DNA of 64,000 nt from an uncultured Eubacterium sp. (lineage in GTDB: Bacteria > Bacillota > Clostridia > Lachnospirales > Lachnospiraceae). Below the pieces are notes generated by a model. It searched no databases. It was not told the origin of the DNA and saw only the letters and a program-made list of their open reading frames with translations. Each line of letters starts with the position of its first letter. Position 1 is the first letter of the stretch. This document shows, piece after piece, positions 51,668 through 60,704 of this stretch. The position numbers and the translations under genes were made by a program. The stretch lies in the NCBI GenBank assembly GCA_910586225.1, contig CAJUIL010000021.1, forward strand, positions 1 to 64,000, in the 5' to 3' direction.

Positions 51668-52906
51668 ATGGCACAGGGCGAACAAAAATTATATATTGGG
51701 ATTGATCTAAATGATAGCTATGCCATGGTCAGCTTTGCGACAACCGCACACCAGGAGCCGGAGACTGTCAGCTCCGTGGCGGGCAGCGAGATGTTTCAGA
51801 TTCCGCTGGCTGTCTGTATGGCGTCGGCTTCCGGCCAGTGGGTGTACGGAGACGAAGCTATCCGGTTTGAGAAGGCGGATATGGGAAAATGTGAAAGCCA
51901 TCTGCTCTCCCGCGCCCTGGAGCGGGATTATACAATGATCCAGGATAAGGCATATGAAATTCGTGCGCTGCTTGCGGTGTTTATCAAAAAGATCCTGCTT
52001 TTGGCGGGGAAGCTGGGACCAAAGCTGGAAATCGGCAAGGTCGTATTTACGTTTCTCAAGCTGAACGAAAAGCTGATGGAGCTGATGGAATATGTGTTTG
52101 AGCAGCTTCCGGTACCAAGAAAAAAGATCACGGTCACCGATTATATGAAAAGCTTTTATTATTATGCGCTGAGTCAAAAAGACGGGCTGGCGATTCATGA
52201 TGTTGCGATGTTTCGTTATTATGGAAAGAGTATGGTATGCTGGTATCTTTCCCGCGGTAAGCAGTCCCGGCCGCAGCTGATCCAGATCTTGGAGACGGAC
52301 TGCGGGTATCTGACGGAGGATAAGGACTCGTCGTTTGCGGAGATCATACCAAAGGTATTTGAAAAAAAGATCATTTCGTCGGTGTATCTGGTCGGGGAAG
52401 GCTTTGAGGGAGAATGGATGAAGCATTCGCTGCGCGTGCTTTGTCAGGGCAGGCGTGCGTTTCTTGGCAAGAACCTTTTTTCCAAAGGCGCCTGTTACGC
52501 GGCTGAGGTCATGGAAGGGGTACTGCCATGGACGTATGCCTATATGGGCGAAAACGAGATGAAATTTAATATCAGCCTAAAGGTACGCAAAAATAACGAA
52601 ATGGCGTTTCATACCTTGATCTCTGCAGGTGAGAATTGGTACGAGGCAAGCGGAGTGTGCGAGGTTATTTTGGACGGGCCTGGGGAAGTCGATTTCTGGC
52701 TCCAGCTTCCGAACAGCAGAGAGGCCAGGATTGAATCCTTGGAGCTGACAAACCTGCCGTCGCGTCCGGTCAAGGCGACCAGACTGCGGATTGTGGCAAA
52801 GCCGATCTCAGACCGCTGCGTGAAGATACGTATCCGCGATCTGGGGCTTGGGGAGTTTTTCCGGGCGAGCGATATGGTCTGGGAATATGTAATGAAGGTG
52901 GATTAG
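51668..52906 (+). CDS. DUF5716 family, actin/Hsp70-like ATPase fold
   Basis: 412 residues; GAGAGGAAGG upstream. Start YIGIDLNDSYAMVSFA matches the phosphate-1 loop of the actin/Hsp70/sugar-kinase superfamily; later VYLVGEGFEGEWMKHSL resembles the adenosine motif. The C-terminal about 100 residues are a beta domain (MKFNISLKVRKNNEMAFH). Key phosphate-2 residues are not obvious, so ATPase activity is uncertain. Family label DUF5716 is from memory. Stop is 1 bp from the next start. Confidence 0.78.
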   Translation: MAQGEQKLYIGIDLNDSYAMVSFATTAHQEPETVSSVAGSEMFQIPLAVCMASASGQWVYGDEAIRFEKADMGKCESHLLSRALERDYTMIQDKAYEIRALLAVFIKKILLLAGKLGPKLEIGKVVFTFLKLNEKLMELMEYVFEQLPVPRKKITVTDYMKSFYYYALSQKDGLAIHDVAMFRYYGKSMVCWYLSRGKQSRPQLIQILETDCGYLTEDKDSSFAEIIPKVFEKKIISSVYLVGEGFEGEWMKHSLRVLCQGRRAFLGKNLFSKGACYAAEVMEGVLPWTYAYMGENEMKFNISLKVRKNNEMAFHTLISAGENWYEASGVCEVILDGPGEVDFWLQLPNSREARIESLELTNLPSRPVKATRLRIVAKPISDRCVKIRIRDLGLGEFFRASDMVWEYVMKVD

Positions 52907-52907
52907 G

Positions 52908-53741
52908 ATGAGCGGACTGATTTTCTGCAGCTTCCAGCGTGCGGCGAAGCCTTATTATCTGGAGAGTGCAAAGCAGAATATTTATTCAATCGAGGAATTG
53001 TGCTATTTTTTACAGGATAATATTTATCTGCTGGATGAAAATATTATGACGACCGAATTTTGTGACTGGCTGGAAACCGAGGTAGAGGCAGAGGAGCTGG
53101 CCCAAAAGCTGCGCCGTCTGATGGAGGACCAGAAGGGGTTTCGGATGTTTTGTATGCAGATCATTATGGATTCGGGCTATTTTTCCAAAAATGAGATGCA
53201 GTTTTTGGGCATGAAGCTGCAGAAGATGGACCACCAGAGCAATTATGAAAACCGCAAGATCAAGGCTGACCAGCTGATGGAGAAAAAGCGGTATCTGGCG
53301 GCGATCAGCGAATACCGCAGCTTATTGCTGACCGCGGCGGATAATCCTTCGGACGTGCGGGTCAGCGGGGATATTTGGCATAATATGGGAACGGCCTACG
53401 CGTATTTGTTTTGCTTTGAGCGGGCGGTCAGCTGTTATGAGCACGCATATGAGCTGAGCCACCGGGTAGATTCTTTAAAGGCAGCGTCGCAGGCGGTTTG
53501 TTTTTTGGAGGATGACGAGCGTATCCAGTGGTTTTTGCAGCAGCACCATATCAGCAAGGACCAGTTTGCTTCTATGAAAAAGAATCTGGGCGAATTAAAG
53601 CAAATGACGGAAGGCTCGGCAGAATATGGAAGGATCATGCAGTACGCGCGGCTGGCGCAGACGTCTCCCGTGCAGGCAAGGAGCGAGATCCATATGCAGG
53701 TAGATGCATGGAAGGATGAATATACAGGCTATAAGGGGTGA
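52908..53741 (+). CDS. TPR-like helical protein of the DUF5716/5717 operon
   Basis: 277 residues, translationally coupled to the preceding gene. Entirely helical; residues about 115-205 contain a TPR-like pair (WHNMGTAYAYLFCFERAVSCYEHAYEL). The N-terminal YSIEELCYFLQDNIYLLDENIM is distinctive. No catalytic motif. Probably an adaptor between the actin-like and membrane proteins, which is inference. Confidence 0.72.
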   Translation: MSGLIFCSFQRAAKPYYLESAKQNIYSIEELCYFLQDNIYLLDENIMTTEFCDWLETEVEAEELAQKLRRLMEDQKGFRMFCMQIIMDSGYFSKNEMQFLGMKLQKMDHQSNYENRKIKADQLMEKKRYLAAISEYRSLLLTAADNPSDVRVSGDIWHNMGTAYAYLFCFERAVSCYEHAYELSHRVDSLKAASQAVCFLEDDERIQWFLQQHHISKDQFASMKKNLGELKQMTEGSAEYGRIMQYARLAQTSPVQARSEIHMQVDAWKDEYTGYKG

Positions 53742-53745
53742 TTTG

Positions 53746-54918
53746 ATGGGATTTTTCAAACGCAGAAAAGACCGGGCGGCCTTGGAAAAGGTGATGGAGG
53801 ACGTACAAGTATCCGGCGGGCTGGAGCATTTGACTGGGGATGATGCTGTAAGCCAGATCATGGACCGCTGTGAGCGGACGATGCAAAACGCAAGGGAGAT
53901 TGACGACGGCAAGAAGGAGTATTATATCGTCACCTCTTATCTGAATGATATCGAGCTGATCGAAAACCTCTCGCCGGATCAGGCGGAGGAGATTCAAAAG
54001 GCAGCGGATTATGTGGCGAAGCTGAATCAAGCCAGAGATCAGTTTTTAAATACGTCCAAACGGCTTTCCGACGCGCAGTTCCAGATGATGCAAAGGCAGG
54101 AGGATACGATACCGGATGCGATCAGGAACCTTCGCACGAATGAAGAGTATCAGGCGACGGTGAAGCGGGATATGCAGTATCTCGAAGGCGAAAAGCAGGA
54201 GTGGGAAATACTGAAAAAGGAGTGCAGGCGCAGACGCAGGCATTTGCGGAGGGCTTCGTTTATGCTGCTGTTTGCCGCGGCGACGGCAGCTGTACTGCTG
54301 CTCGTGCTGTCGATGGGATTTGATTATGATCTGCAATATGCATGGACAGCGGTCATTGCCGTGGCGTTTTTTTGCTCGGCTTATATTGTGTTCCGTTTGG
54401 AAAGCAGCAGGCGGGATATCCAGCAGGCGGAGGTCAATATTAACTACGCGATTATATTGCTTAATAAAGTTAAGATTAAATATGTCAATATTACAAACGC
54501 GGTAGACTACGGACGGGAAAGATTCCATGTGCGGGATTCCAGGGAGTTTGAATATCAGTGGGATATGTACCAGAACGCTATGCGGGAACAGGAAAAATAC
54601 AGAAAAACAAATGAAGATTTAAATTATTATTATGACAAGCTCGTCGGTCTGTTAAAGAAGTGTGAGCTTTATGATTCCCGCGTCTGGATCGAACAGCCGC
54701 AGGCGTTGGTAGACCAGAAGGAAATGGTGGAGATCAAGCACAACTTACTCGTACGCCGTCAAAAGCTGCGCGCACGGATCGCGTCTAACTTAGAAACCGT
54801 GAAAAACGAGCGCAGGGAGATCGTACGTATGATAAAGACGAACGGGCAGCAGCAAAATATACAGCTATTGGAGATGCTGCACTCTATCGACAAGCTGGCA
54901 GGCTTCGGCGCGGCATAA
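53746..54918 (+). CDS. Coiled-coil membrane protein of the DUF5716/5717 operon
   Basis: 390 residues from ATG 53746, preceded by AAGGGGTG; the longer frame overlaps the previous gene. A charged helical N-terminal half (about 1-165) ends in a basic RRRRRHLRR stretch. Two adjacent transmembrane helices (about 170-190, 197-216) follow, then a long coiled coil to the C-terminus. Both ends should face the cytoplasm, a hairpin-in-membrane topology that could anchor the operon's soluble proteins. No family recognised. Confidence 0.75.
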   Translation: MGFFKRRKDRAALEKVMEDVQVSGGLEHLTGDDAVSQIMDRCERTMQNAREIDDGKKEYYIVTSYLNDIELIENLSPDQAEEIQKAADYVAKLNQARDQFLNTSKRLSDAQFQMMQRQEDTIPDAIRNLRTNEEYQATVKRDMQYLEGEKQEWEILKKECRRRRRHLRRASFMLLFAAATAAVLLLVLSMGFDYDLQYAWTAVIAVAFFCSAYIVFRLESSRRDIQQAEVNINYAIILLNKVKIKYVNITNAVDYGRERFHVRDSREFEYQWDMYQNAMREQEKYRKTNEDLNYYYDKLVGLLKKCELYDSRVWIEQPQALVDQKEMVEIKHNLLVRRQKLRARIASNLETVKNERREIVRMIKTNGQQQNIQLLEMLHSIDKLAGFGAA

Positions 54919-54982
54919 GCGTACGTACGTGCGCATCAGGCTTCGTCGCTGCAGCCTCCGAAGCGGAAAGGAGCAGAGAAGG

Positions 54983-55273
54983 ATGTCACAAAAAACGCAT
55001 ACACATACGCATGATCCAGGAGAGATGAAAGCGATCTGCAACCGTCTCGCAAAGGCTATCGGGCATCTGGAGGCAGTCAAGGGCATGGTGGAAAACGGAA
55101 GGGACTGCAGCGAGGTGCTGGTACAGCTGGCAGCTGTAAAATCTGCATTAAATAATACGGGGAAGCTCATATTAAAAGAGCATATTAGCCATTGCATTGT
55201 ACATGCGGTGGAAAATGAAGACCAGCAGGCGATCGAGGATCTGAACCAGGCGATCGATCAGTTTATGAAATAG
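54983..55273 (+). CDS. CsoR/RcnR-family metal-sensing repressor
   Basis: 96 residues from ATG 54983 (GAAAGGAGC upstream). Four-helix CsoR fold with the copper-type Cys42-His67-Cys71 triad and an N-terminal His cluster (HTHTHTHD) that could bind Ni or other metals. No copA or exporter adjoins it, so its regulon lies elsewhere or it controls itself. Confidence 0.88.
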   Translation: MSQKTHTHTHDPGEMKAICNRLAKAIGHLEAVKGMVENGRDCSEVLVQLAAVKSALNNTGKLILKEHISHCIVHAVENEDQQAIEDLNQAIDQFMK

Positions 55274-55283
55274 AAAAAGCTAG

Positions 55284-55328
55284 AAAAAACAGCGGCTGCC
55301 GATGATCGGTGAAAAGCCGCTGTTTTGT
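55284..55328. terminator. Bidirectional terminator
   Basis: AAAACAGCGGCT pairs with AGCCGCTGTTTT (55315-55326); shared by the CsoR-type gene and the convergent chemoreceptor. Confidence 0.85.
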
Positions 55329-55337
55329 TATGTTTGC

Positions 55338-56717
55338 TTATTTTGCTGATGCCTTTTCATGGGCAATCTGGATGATACGCTCCAGATCGGCGATCAGTTC
55401 CCTGGAATAAAGCTCCGCCTGATTATAAATGGCTTCTGCTTCGGAATAGCTGTTATGGTTCAGTGCTTGGATGGCTTCTCCGCCGAACTTGTGGAACCGT
55501 TCGTGCTTTTTATCAAGTCCGTCCCAGATTTGGCGGATCTCCGGCGTAGACGGTGTCATCGCGTGATAAAAATGTCCGAAGCCGCATTTGGTGGAATCCA
55601 GCTGCAGCGGGATGATGCTGCGCTGCTTGATCATATTTTTCAGATTCCTAAGCCAAGTCTGGTGTGCAGTGATAGCATTGCTGATATGCTTGGCAAATTC
55701 TGCATATTCCAGATGGAAGAAGGTGTCTTCTGACAGCGCCCCCATCTGCTTAACGGTATCGTCCAGTGTTTTTTCGATATCTACGACTGGCTCGGCTGCT
55801 TTTTTCAGGTCGTGGCCGACGCTCTGCATAAAATCGGTGCTGTCATGCAGCTGGTTTTCCATTTCTGTCATGGAGCTGCTGATCTCTTCACTGACAGCGG
55901 CAATGGAGCTGATGGAATCATTCACCTTGGTCACGTGCTTGTGATTTTGGTTGTTCAATACCCACACATTTTCAATCTTGCCTGTCATGGATTCGAGCGC
56001 CTGAATGGTACTGGCCGCGCTTTTCACGCTTGTTCTGGATGCGGCTTCGATCTCCTCGACAAAATTGCCCATATTTCCGGTCAGCTTTTGCGTTTCCCCT
56101 GCCAGCGCACGGATTTCGTCTGCGACTACGGCAAAGCCTCTTCCGGCTTCTCCGGCTCTGGTTGCTTCGATGGAAGCGTTTAGGGCCAGCAGGTTCGTTT
56201 GTAAGGAGATGGACTCGATACCTGTGATTACCTCGTTGATACGGCTGATGATCCCAGACAGATTATCCATATCCTTCTGCATCCTGCGGGAAATTTCAAT
56301 CGTCTGTGCGGACAGGTCGCGAATATCGGTCAGGTCAGTCTGACAGGATTCGATTTTTTCGTTTACTTCGGTGGTTTCGGAGGCGATGTGTGTAATCGCG
56401 TGCGCCAGTTCCTCATGCTGGTTATTGGAGGCACCGGAGAACATAGAATTACCGGATGCCGTACCGAAAATAGTCTCGGCTGCCTTGGATACCTTGCGTG
56501 AGATGGACATGATCTTTTCCGTCTGGTGCTGCATCGTAAGGTCCAGAGAGCTGATCTGCATGACCGCTTTGATATTTTTTTCAAAAATTTGCGCAAACTC
56601 CTGTCGTGCATGTGTCAGACGCTTATAAATATCGTCTAGTTCGGGCTCTTTTGAATAATCTTCAGGTTTCAGTTCTGAAACGGCTCTTATGAGCTTTGTC
56701 TTTTTTCCTCTCATCAT
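55338..56717 (-). CDS. Soluble methyl-accepting chemotaxis protein with CZB domain
   Basis: 459 residues (second Met at 56714 has better ribosome-site spacing). No membrane helix. The signalling hairpin tip is present (SLQTNLLALNASIEATRAGEAGRGFAVVADEIRALA, given here in two parts across about residues 175-210). The C-terminal about 110 residues are a CZB zinc-binding domain with His in TAHQTWLRN, Cys in KCGFGHFYH and His in HERFHKFGGEA. CZB receptors sense zinc redox state or hypochlorite. No other chemotaxis gene is in the window. Confidence 0.9.
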   Translation of the reverse strand: MMRGKKTKLIRAVSELKPEDYSKEPELDDIYKRLTHARQEFAQIFEKNIKAVMQISSLDLTMQHQTEKIMSISRKVSKAAETIFGTASGNSMFSGASNNQHEELAHAITHIASETTEVNEKIESCQTDLTDIRDLSAQTIEISRRMQKDMDNLSGIISRINEVITGIESISLQTNLLALNASIEATRAGEAGRGFAVVADEIRALAGETQKLTGNMGNFVEEIEAASRTSVKSAASTIQALESMTGKIENVWVLNNQNHKHVTKVNDSISSIAAVSEEISSSMTEMENQLHDSTDFMQSVGHDLKKAAEPVVDIEKTLDDTVKQMGALSEDTFFHLEYAEFAKHISNAITAHQTWLRNLKNMIKQRSIIPLQLDSTKCGFGHFYHAMTPSTPEIRQIWDGLDKKHERFHKFGGEAIQALNHNSYSEAEAIYNQAELYSRELIADLERIIQIAHEKASAK

Positions 56718-56761
56718 ATACCTCTTAACGCCTGTTTTTTGATATGTTTCCGTCTACGTTT

Positions 56762-56790
56762 ATGATACGGAATTTTGTGGATTTTTGCAA
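56762..56790 (-). promoter_or_regulatory. Chemoreceptor promoter
   Basis: Minus strand TTGCAA (56790-56785), 17 bp, TATCAT (56767-56762); a sigma-A type promoter, not the sigma-28 pattern expected for flagellar genes. Confidence 0.65.
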
Positions 56791-56860
56791 CCTTTTTATA
56801 CATAATTTTTGGATTGACAAAAAATTCATGGATGTATCAGGCAGTCGGTATACGGTGCAT

Positions 56861-57568
56861 CTAGGAAAGCGACAGCTCAAGCGCGCATCGTATCATAATG
56901 TCCAGATTTTTTTCACGCTGTTCATTCGTCAGAGCTTCGCTGCTTAAAATGCTGCTCCCTGCGGTGAGCATACTAAGCGCGTGTTTACCGGCCCTTGCCG
57001 CGGTACAATATAAGGACAGCGTTTCCATTTCCTGTACGAGTACGCCCATTTTTGCCCAGATGCCCTTTTCCCCTTGCCGGTCCTCATAAAAGATGTCTGA
57101 GCTGTATACGTTGCCGACATGGAAGCGTACGCCGTCCTGACGAGCTCTGCAGACAGCGGCTTCCAGAAGCGAATAGTCGGCGAGAGGCGCGAAGCAGCCT
57201 GGCAGATGATACTGCGCTGTAAAATTGGAGTTGGTGCAGCAGCCCATAGCAAATATGAGATCCCCGACTGCAACGTCCTTGTGCAGGGCGCCAGCGGTGC
57301 CGATGCGGATAATGTTGTCTACGTCATAATTGTGAAACAGCTCATAAGCGTAAATTCCCATCGAAGGGATGCCCATGCCGCTGCCCTGTACGGAAACGCG
57401 GCGTCCCTTGTAGTCTCCGGTGTATCCGTTCATGCCTCTGACGCGGTTGTAGCAGCATACATTTTCCAGATAGTGGTCTGCGATATATTTTGCGCGCAGC
57501 GGGTCGCCAGGCATTAATACGGTTTTTGCGATCTGGCCCGGTTCTGCTTCGTTGTGAAATGTTTTCAT
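56861..57568 (-). CDS. deoD: DeoD-type purine nucleoside phosphorylase, altered active site
   Basis: 235 residues. Family motifs are clear: LMPGDPLRAKYIA, NRVRGMNGYTG and IIRIGTAGALH for phosphate binding, and VQEMETLSLY for the nucleoside site. Where E. coli DeoD has VSDHI with the general-acid Asp204, this protein reads AGSSI, so the Asp appears to be Ser. The enzyme may be impaired or altered in specificity. It follows the GntR gene in a nucleoside-uptake cluster whose transporter is broken. Confidence 0.88.
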   Translation of the reverse strand: MKTFHNEAEPGQIAKTVLMPGDPLRAKYIADHYLENVCCYNRVRGMNGYTGDYKGRRVSVQGSGMGIPSMGIYAYELFHNYDVDNIIRIGTAGALHKDVAVGDLIFAMGCCTNSNFTAQYHLPGCFAPLADYSLLEAAVCRARQDGVRFHVGNVYSSDIFYEDRQGEKGIWAKMGVLVQEMETLSLYCTAARAGKHALSMLTAGSSILSSEALTNEQREKNLDIMIRCALELSLS

Positions 57569-57585
57569 AAATGTGATTCTCCCTT

Positions 57586-58326
57586 TTATTTATTTTTTCT
57601 GCGCAGGCTCAGCTCATAAAGGTCTGTCCCCATATACAGTTTTTGCGATAATACCGGGGTATCGTATTCGGTATATAACTCCTCTTCCAAAATAAGGATC
57701 GATTCTCCCTCCGGGATCTGTAAAATATTTGAGAGCCGTTCTCTGACTCTGCGCATACGAAGCCTCGTATCGCTGTATAGACCGCCAGATGACAAAAGCT
57801 GTGTGTAAAACTGGTATACGCTGTCTGTATGTTCCAGGTCGACATTGTTTTTATCCAGTATTTCGTGCGGCATATAGACCATGGCAAATCCTACCGGCTG
57901 GTTCCCGCTGTAATAGGTAATGTCTATGACCGCTACAATACTGGACGGCCGAAGCTTTAACACCTGCTGGTGCTTTTGTGTCGGGGGCTGGAAGCCGATA
58001 GAGGTGTCCACACGGTCGATACGCTGGAGACAGAAATCGACGATCGGGTTGCCGATCTTTTCCAATCCGTTTGAGCTGATATCCTGGTTGGAAAGGACAA
58101 TATTGCCCTTTCCCTGGTGATTACTGATCAATCCGTCCTCCTGAAGGAGCAGCATGGCCTGACGTAACGTACCTCTGCTGACCTGGAACTGTTCGGCTAA
58201 AATATTTTCACCGGGCAGTTTGTCGCCGGGCTTGTATTTTCCCTCTTTCAGCCATTGGGTCAGTGTTTCGTATACGGTTACATATAATGGTATTTTTACA
58301 TTTTTTTCTTTTATCAAATGCTCCAT
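57586..58326 (-). CDS. GntR-family regulator with UTRA domain
   Basis: 246 residues. N-terminal winged helix (YKPGDKLPGENILAEQFQVSRGTLRQAMLLLQEDG, residues about 25-75) and a C-terminal UTRA effector domain (about 95-240). HutC-type repressors of this class sense small metabolites; here a nucleoside or purine is likely from the deoD and BMP neighbours. Apparently intact, though the transporter it would control is not. Confidence 0.9.
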   Translation of the reverse strand: MEHLIKEKNVKIPLYVTVYETLTQWLKEGKYKPGDKLPGENILAEQFQVSRGTLRQAMLLLQEDGLISNHQGKGNIVLSNQDISSNGLEKIGNPIVDFCLQRIDRVDTSIGFQPPTQKHQQVLKLRPSSIVAVIDITYYSGNQPVGFAMVYMPHEILDKNNVDLEHTDSVYQFYTQLLSSGGLYSDTRLRMRRVRERLSNILQIPEGESILILEEELYTEYDTPVLSQKLYMGTDLYELSLRRKNK

Positions 58327-58372
58327 TGCAGATTACTCGCTCCTTCCGGTGTTTTATGCTAACAGTATAATT

Positions 58373-58483
58373 CTAATCGACCAATTTGCCAAGTGCTTCC
58401 GGTCCTTTTACGTGTTTTCCAACAAAAAGCAGGATCAGAAGGGTAATTGCGTATGGCAGCATTTGTACGATCTGGGTTTCCGG
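58373..58483 (-). pseudogene. Remnant of an ABC transporter permease C-terminus
   Basis: Read in the frame that ends at TAG 58373, this stretch gives ETQIVQMLPYAITLLILLF and then VGKHVKGPEALGKLVD, the typical last helix and tail of the second permease of BMP-type nucleoside transporters. The rest of that permease, and the whole first permease, are absent. It is fused out of frame to the truncated ATPase, with the junction near 58484. Confidence 0.8.
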
Positions 58484-59374
58484 TGATCATAGCCTCCAGT
58501 TCCTGCTGTCCGTTGCCGTCTACGCCTGCAATGCCGACGATCTCACCTGCATGGACGGTCAGGCTTACGGTATTTTGCGCTTTGTCCAGCAGCCTTACGT
58601 TTTGAAGCTCTAGTACGCATTTTCCGTGATTTGCGCCCTGCTTTGCGACGACCGTTTCGACGGAACGCCCGACCATCTGGGTAGCCAGCTCGCGTTCGTT
58701 TGTGTCGGCTGTATCACATTTGAATACCACTTTTCCCTTGCGGATGACCGTAATGCGGTCGGACAGCGACATGGTTTCATTGAGCTTATGCGTGATAAAA
58801 ATAATGGTTTTTCCTTCTTTTTTCAGCTGCCTTAATATTTTAAACAGCTCCTCGACTTCCTGCGGCGTCAGTACGGCGGTTGGCTCGTCCAGAATAATGA
58901 TATCTGCGCCGCGGTAGAGTGTTTTTAAGATTTCCACACGCTGCCGCATACCGACAGAGAGGTTGGCGACCTTTTCGTGCAGGTCGATCTGAAATCCGAA
59001 CCGGGTGACCAGCTCCGCTGCTTTTTCCAGACATTTTTTCTGGTCTAAAAACAGTCCGCCTTGTTCTTTTCCAATAATGATATTTTCCAGTACACTCAGC
59101 TGGCTCACAAGCATAAAATGCTGGTGCACCATGCCGATGCCAAGCGAGTAGGCGTCGTTTGGATTGGTTATATGGGCTTTTTTTCATGAATATAGATCTC
59201 TCCCTCGTCTGGGTGGTATAGCCCGAATAAGATATTCATCAGCGTGCTTTTGCCCGTGCCATTTTCTCCGAGCAGACAGTGGATTTCCTGCTCCCTTACG
59301 GTCAGGTCAATGCCGTCGTTTGCCCGTACTGGTCCGAAGCATTTCACGATTCCTTTCATTTTGATAGCGTCCAT
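58484..59374 (-). pseudogene. Broken nucleoside-type ABC transporter ATPase
   Basis: Begins normally at 59374 (MDAIKMKGIVKCFGPVRAND; Walker A GENGTGKS) but runs into a stop after EKKPI. Adding one A in the A7 run (T7 at 59178-59184 on the plus strand) restores EKKAHITNPNDAYSLGIGMV and continues into the Q-loop, signature LSVGMRQRVEI and Walker B IIILDEPTA. The second nucleotide-binding half stops at GIAGVDGNGQQELEAMITG, where a deletion joins it to the permease tail. About 200 residues of a normal 500-residue ATPase are lost. Confidence 0.88.
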
Positions 59375-59427
59375 TCCGTTCTCCTTTCTTACTGCCGATT
59401 TGTTTTGATGAAGCGCCTGCTGGCTTG

Positions 59428-60459
59428 TCAGGCGTCCGGAACCTCGATCTTGCCGGATATGATGTCTGCGCGGATCTCATCCAGCTTTTGCAGGATGTTG
59501 TCTGGGATCGTGATATTGCTGCCTTCGGTCGTGAAGTCCACGCCGCCGTCCTTTAGTCCCAACAGCTGGTTTTCGCCGGTATAGGTGTTTTCCACAATGC
59601 TTGTGATTGCCTGGTATGCGCAGTTATCCAGCTTTTTGAGCATACTTGCCATTATGTAGTCCGGGGCTATGGAATTTTGGTTCAGATTTACGCCGATGCT
59701 TATAAAATCTTTTTCCTCTGCTGCCTGGAACAGTCCCATACCGGAAGCGCCGGAGGCGTGGAAGATAATATCCGCCCCTTTTTCGTGAAACGTATTAGCG
59801 ATCGTGCGGGCAGTCGTCGGGTCGTTAAAGCCGCCGACGTAATCTACAAGCACGCTTACGTCTGGGTCTGCGTACGCTGCTCCGGCCTGGAAGCCTGCGG
59901 CAAACTGGTTGATCAGCGGATTGTCCACACCGCCGATAAAGCCGATCGTACCGCTGTCTGACAGGCGGGTGTCTATTTTTTCCTCATTTGCCAGTACCGC
60001 CAGCGCGCCGACCATAAAGCTGCCTTCCTGTGCCTTGCAGGAGTAAGACGCCACGTTATCAAGCTCTGAGGTCGCGTCCAGCAGCGCAAACCGCTGTCCG
60101 GTGTAGACCGAAGCTACATTATTCAGCGCGTCTACCTGTTCGTCGCCGACGCAGATGATCAGATCATATTCTTCGGAGGACGCCATCTCGTCCTGGATGA
60201 TCTCCTCGTCTGCTACGGACTTTGGCTCTACCTGGTCGAAGGTAATGCCGTAATCCTGCGCCGCGCGTCTGACGCCCTCCAGCGCCAGGTCGTTAAAAGA
60301 GTTGCCGCCAAGCCCTGCCTGCGTAAAGATAATGCCGATATGAGGGCCGCTCCGCTCTGCCTTGGGGTCACTGCTGCTGCCGCATCCGGTCAGGATGGAT
60401 GGGATTGCGATCGCGGCGGTGAGTAAGAGTGCCGTTAACCGTTTCCTTTGCTGCTTCAT
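59428..60459 (-). CDS. BMP-family substrate-binding lipoprotein
   Basis: 343 residues. Signal with lipobox ILTGC (Cys near 26), then the basic-membrane-protein fold (HIGIIFTQAGLGGNSFNDLAL, IICVGDEQVDALNN, GFIGGVDNPLINQFAAGF, IFHASGASGMG). BMP proteins bind purine nucleosides for ABC uptake. The gene is intact although its ATPase is frameshifted and its permeases are deleted, so it has no cognate transporter here. Confidence 0.92.
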   Translation of the reverse strand: MKQQRKRLTALLLTAAIAIPSILTGCGSSSDPKAERSGPHIGIIFTQAGLGGNSFNDLALEGVRRAAQDYGITFDQVEPKSVADEEIIQDEMASSEEYDLIICVGDEQVDALNNVASVYTGQRFALLDATSELDNVASYSCKAQEGSFMVGALAVLANEEKIDTRLSDSGTIGFIGGVDNPLINQFAAGFQAGAAYADPDVSVLVDYVGGFNDPTTARTIANTFHEKGADIIFHASGASGMGLFQAAEEKDFISIGVNLNQNSIAPDYIMASMLKKLDNCAYQAITSIVENTYTGENQLLGLKDGGVDFTTEGSNITIPDNILQKLDEIRADIISGKIEVPDA

Positions 60460-60629
60460 TTGTTTCCTCCTTTTGGTTGTACATTTGATTTAAGTTGTTC
60501 AACAAGTATGTATTATATATAGCACAAGTTATAAAAAATGTAAAGCAATAAATGGAAATATATACAAGCTTGTGTAAATGTTACAAAATTGTGAAGTTTA
60601 TTTTGTGAAAAATACATAAAACCTTGAAA

Positions 60630-60659
60630 TTGACATAGCTTTTTACAGGCAGATATGAT
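60630..60659 (+). promoter_or_regulatory. Promoter of the binding-protein/kinase pair
   Basis: TTGACA (60630-60635), an 18-bp spacer, TATGAT (60654-60659), with a start expected near 60666. Confidence 0.7.
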
Positions 60660-60704
60660 AAAATAAATAATATGTGACTGAATGAAAATGTGAGGATAAT
60701 AGGA

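Noticed and set aside
58359..58486. Unusual C-terminal extension on the ABC ATPase
   Set aside because: The extension is an out-of-frame reading of a permease tail, so the gene is a deletion fusion and not a novel domain.
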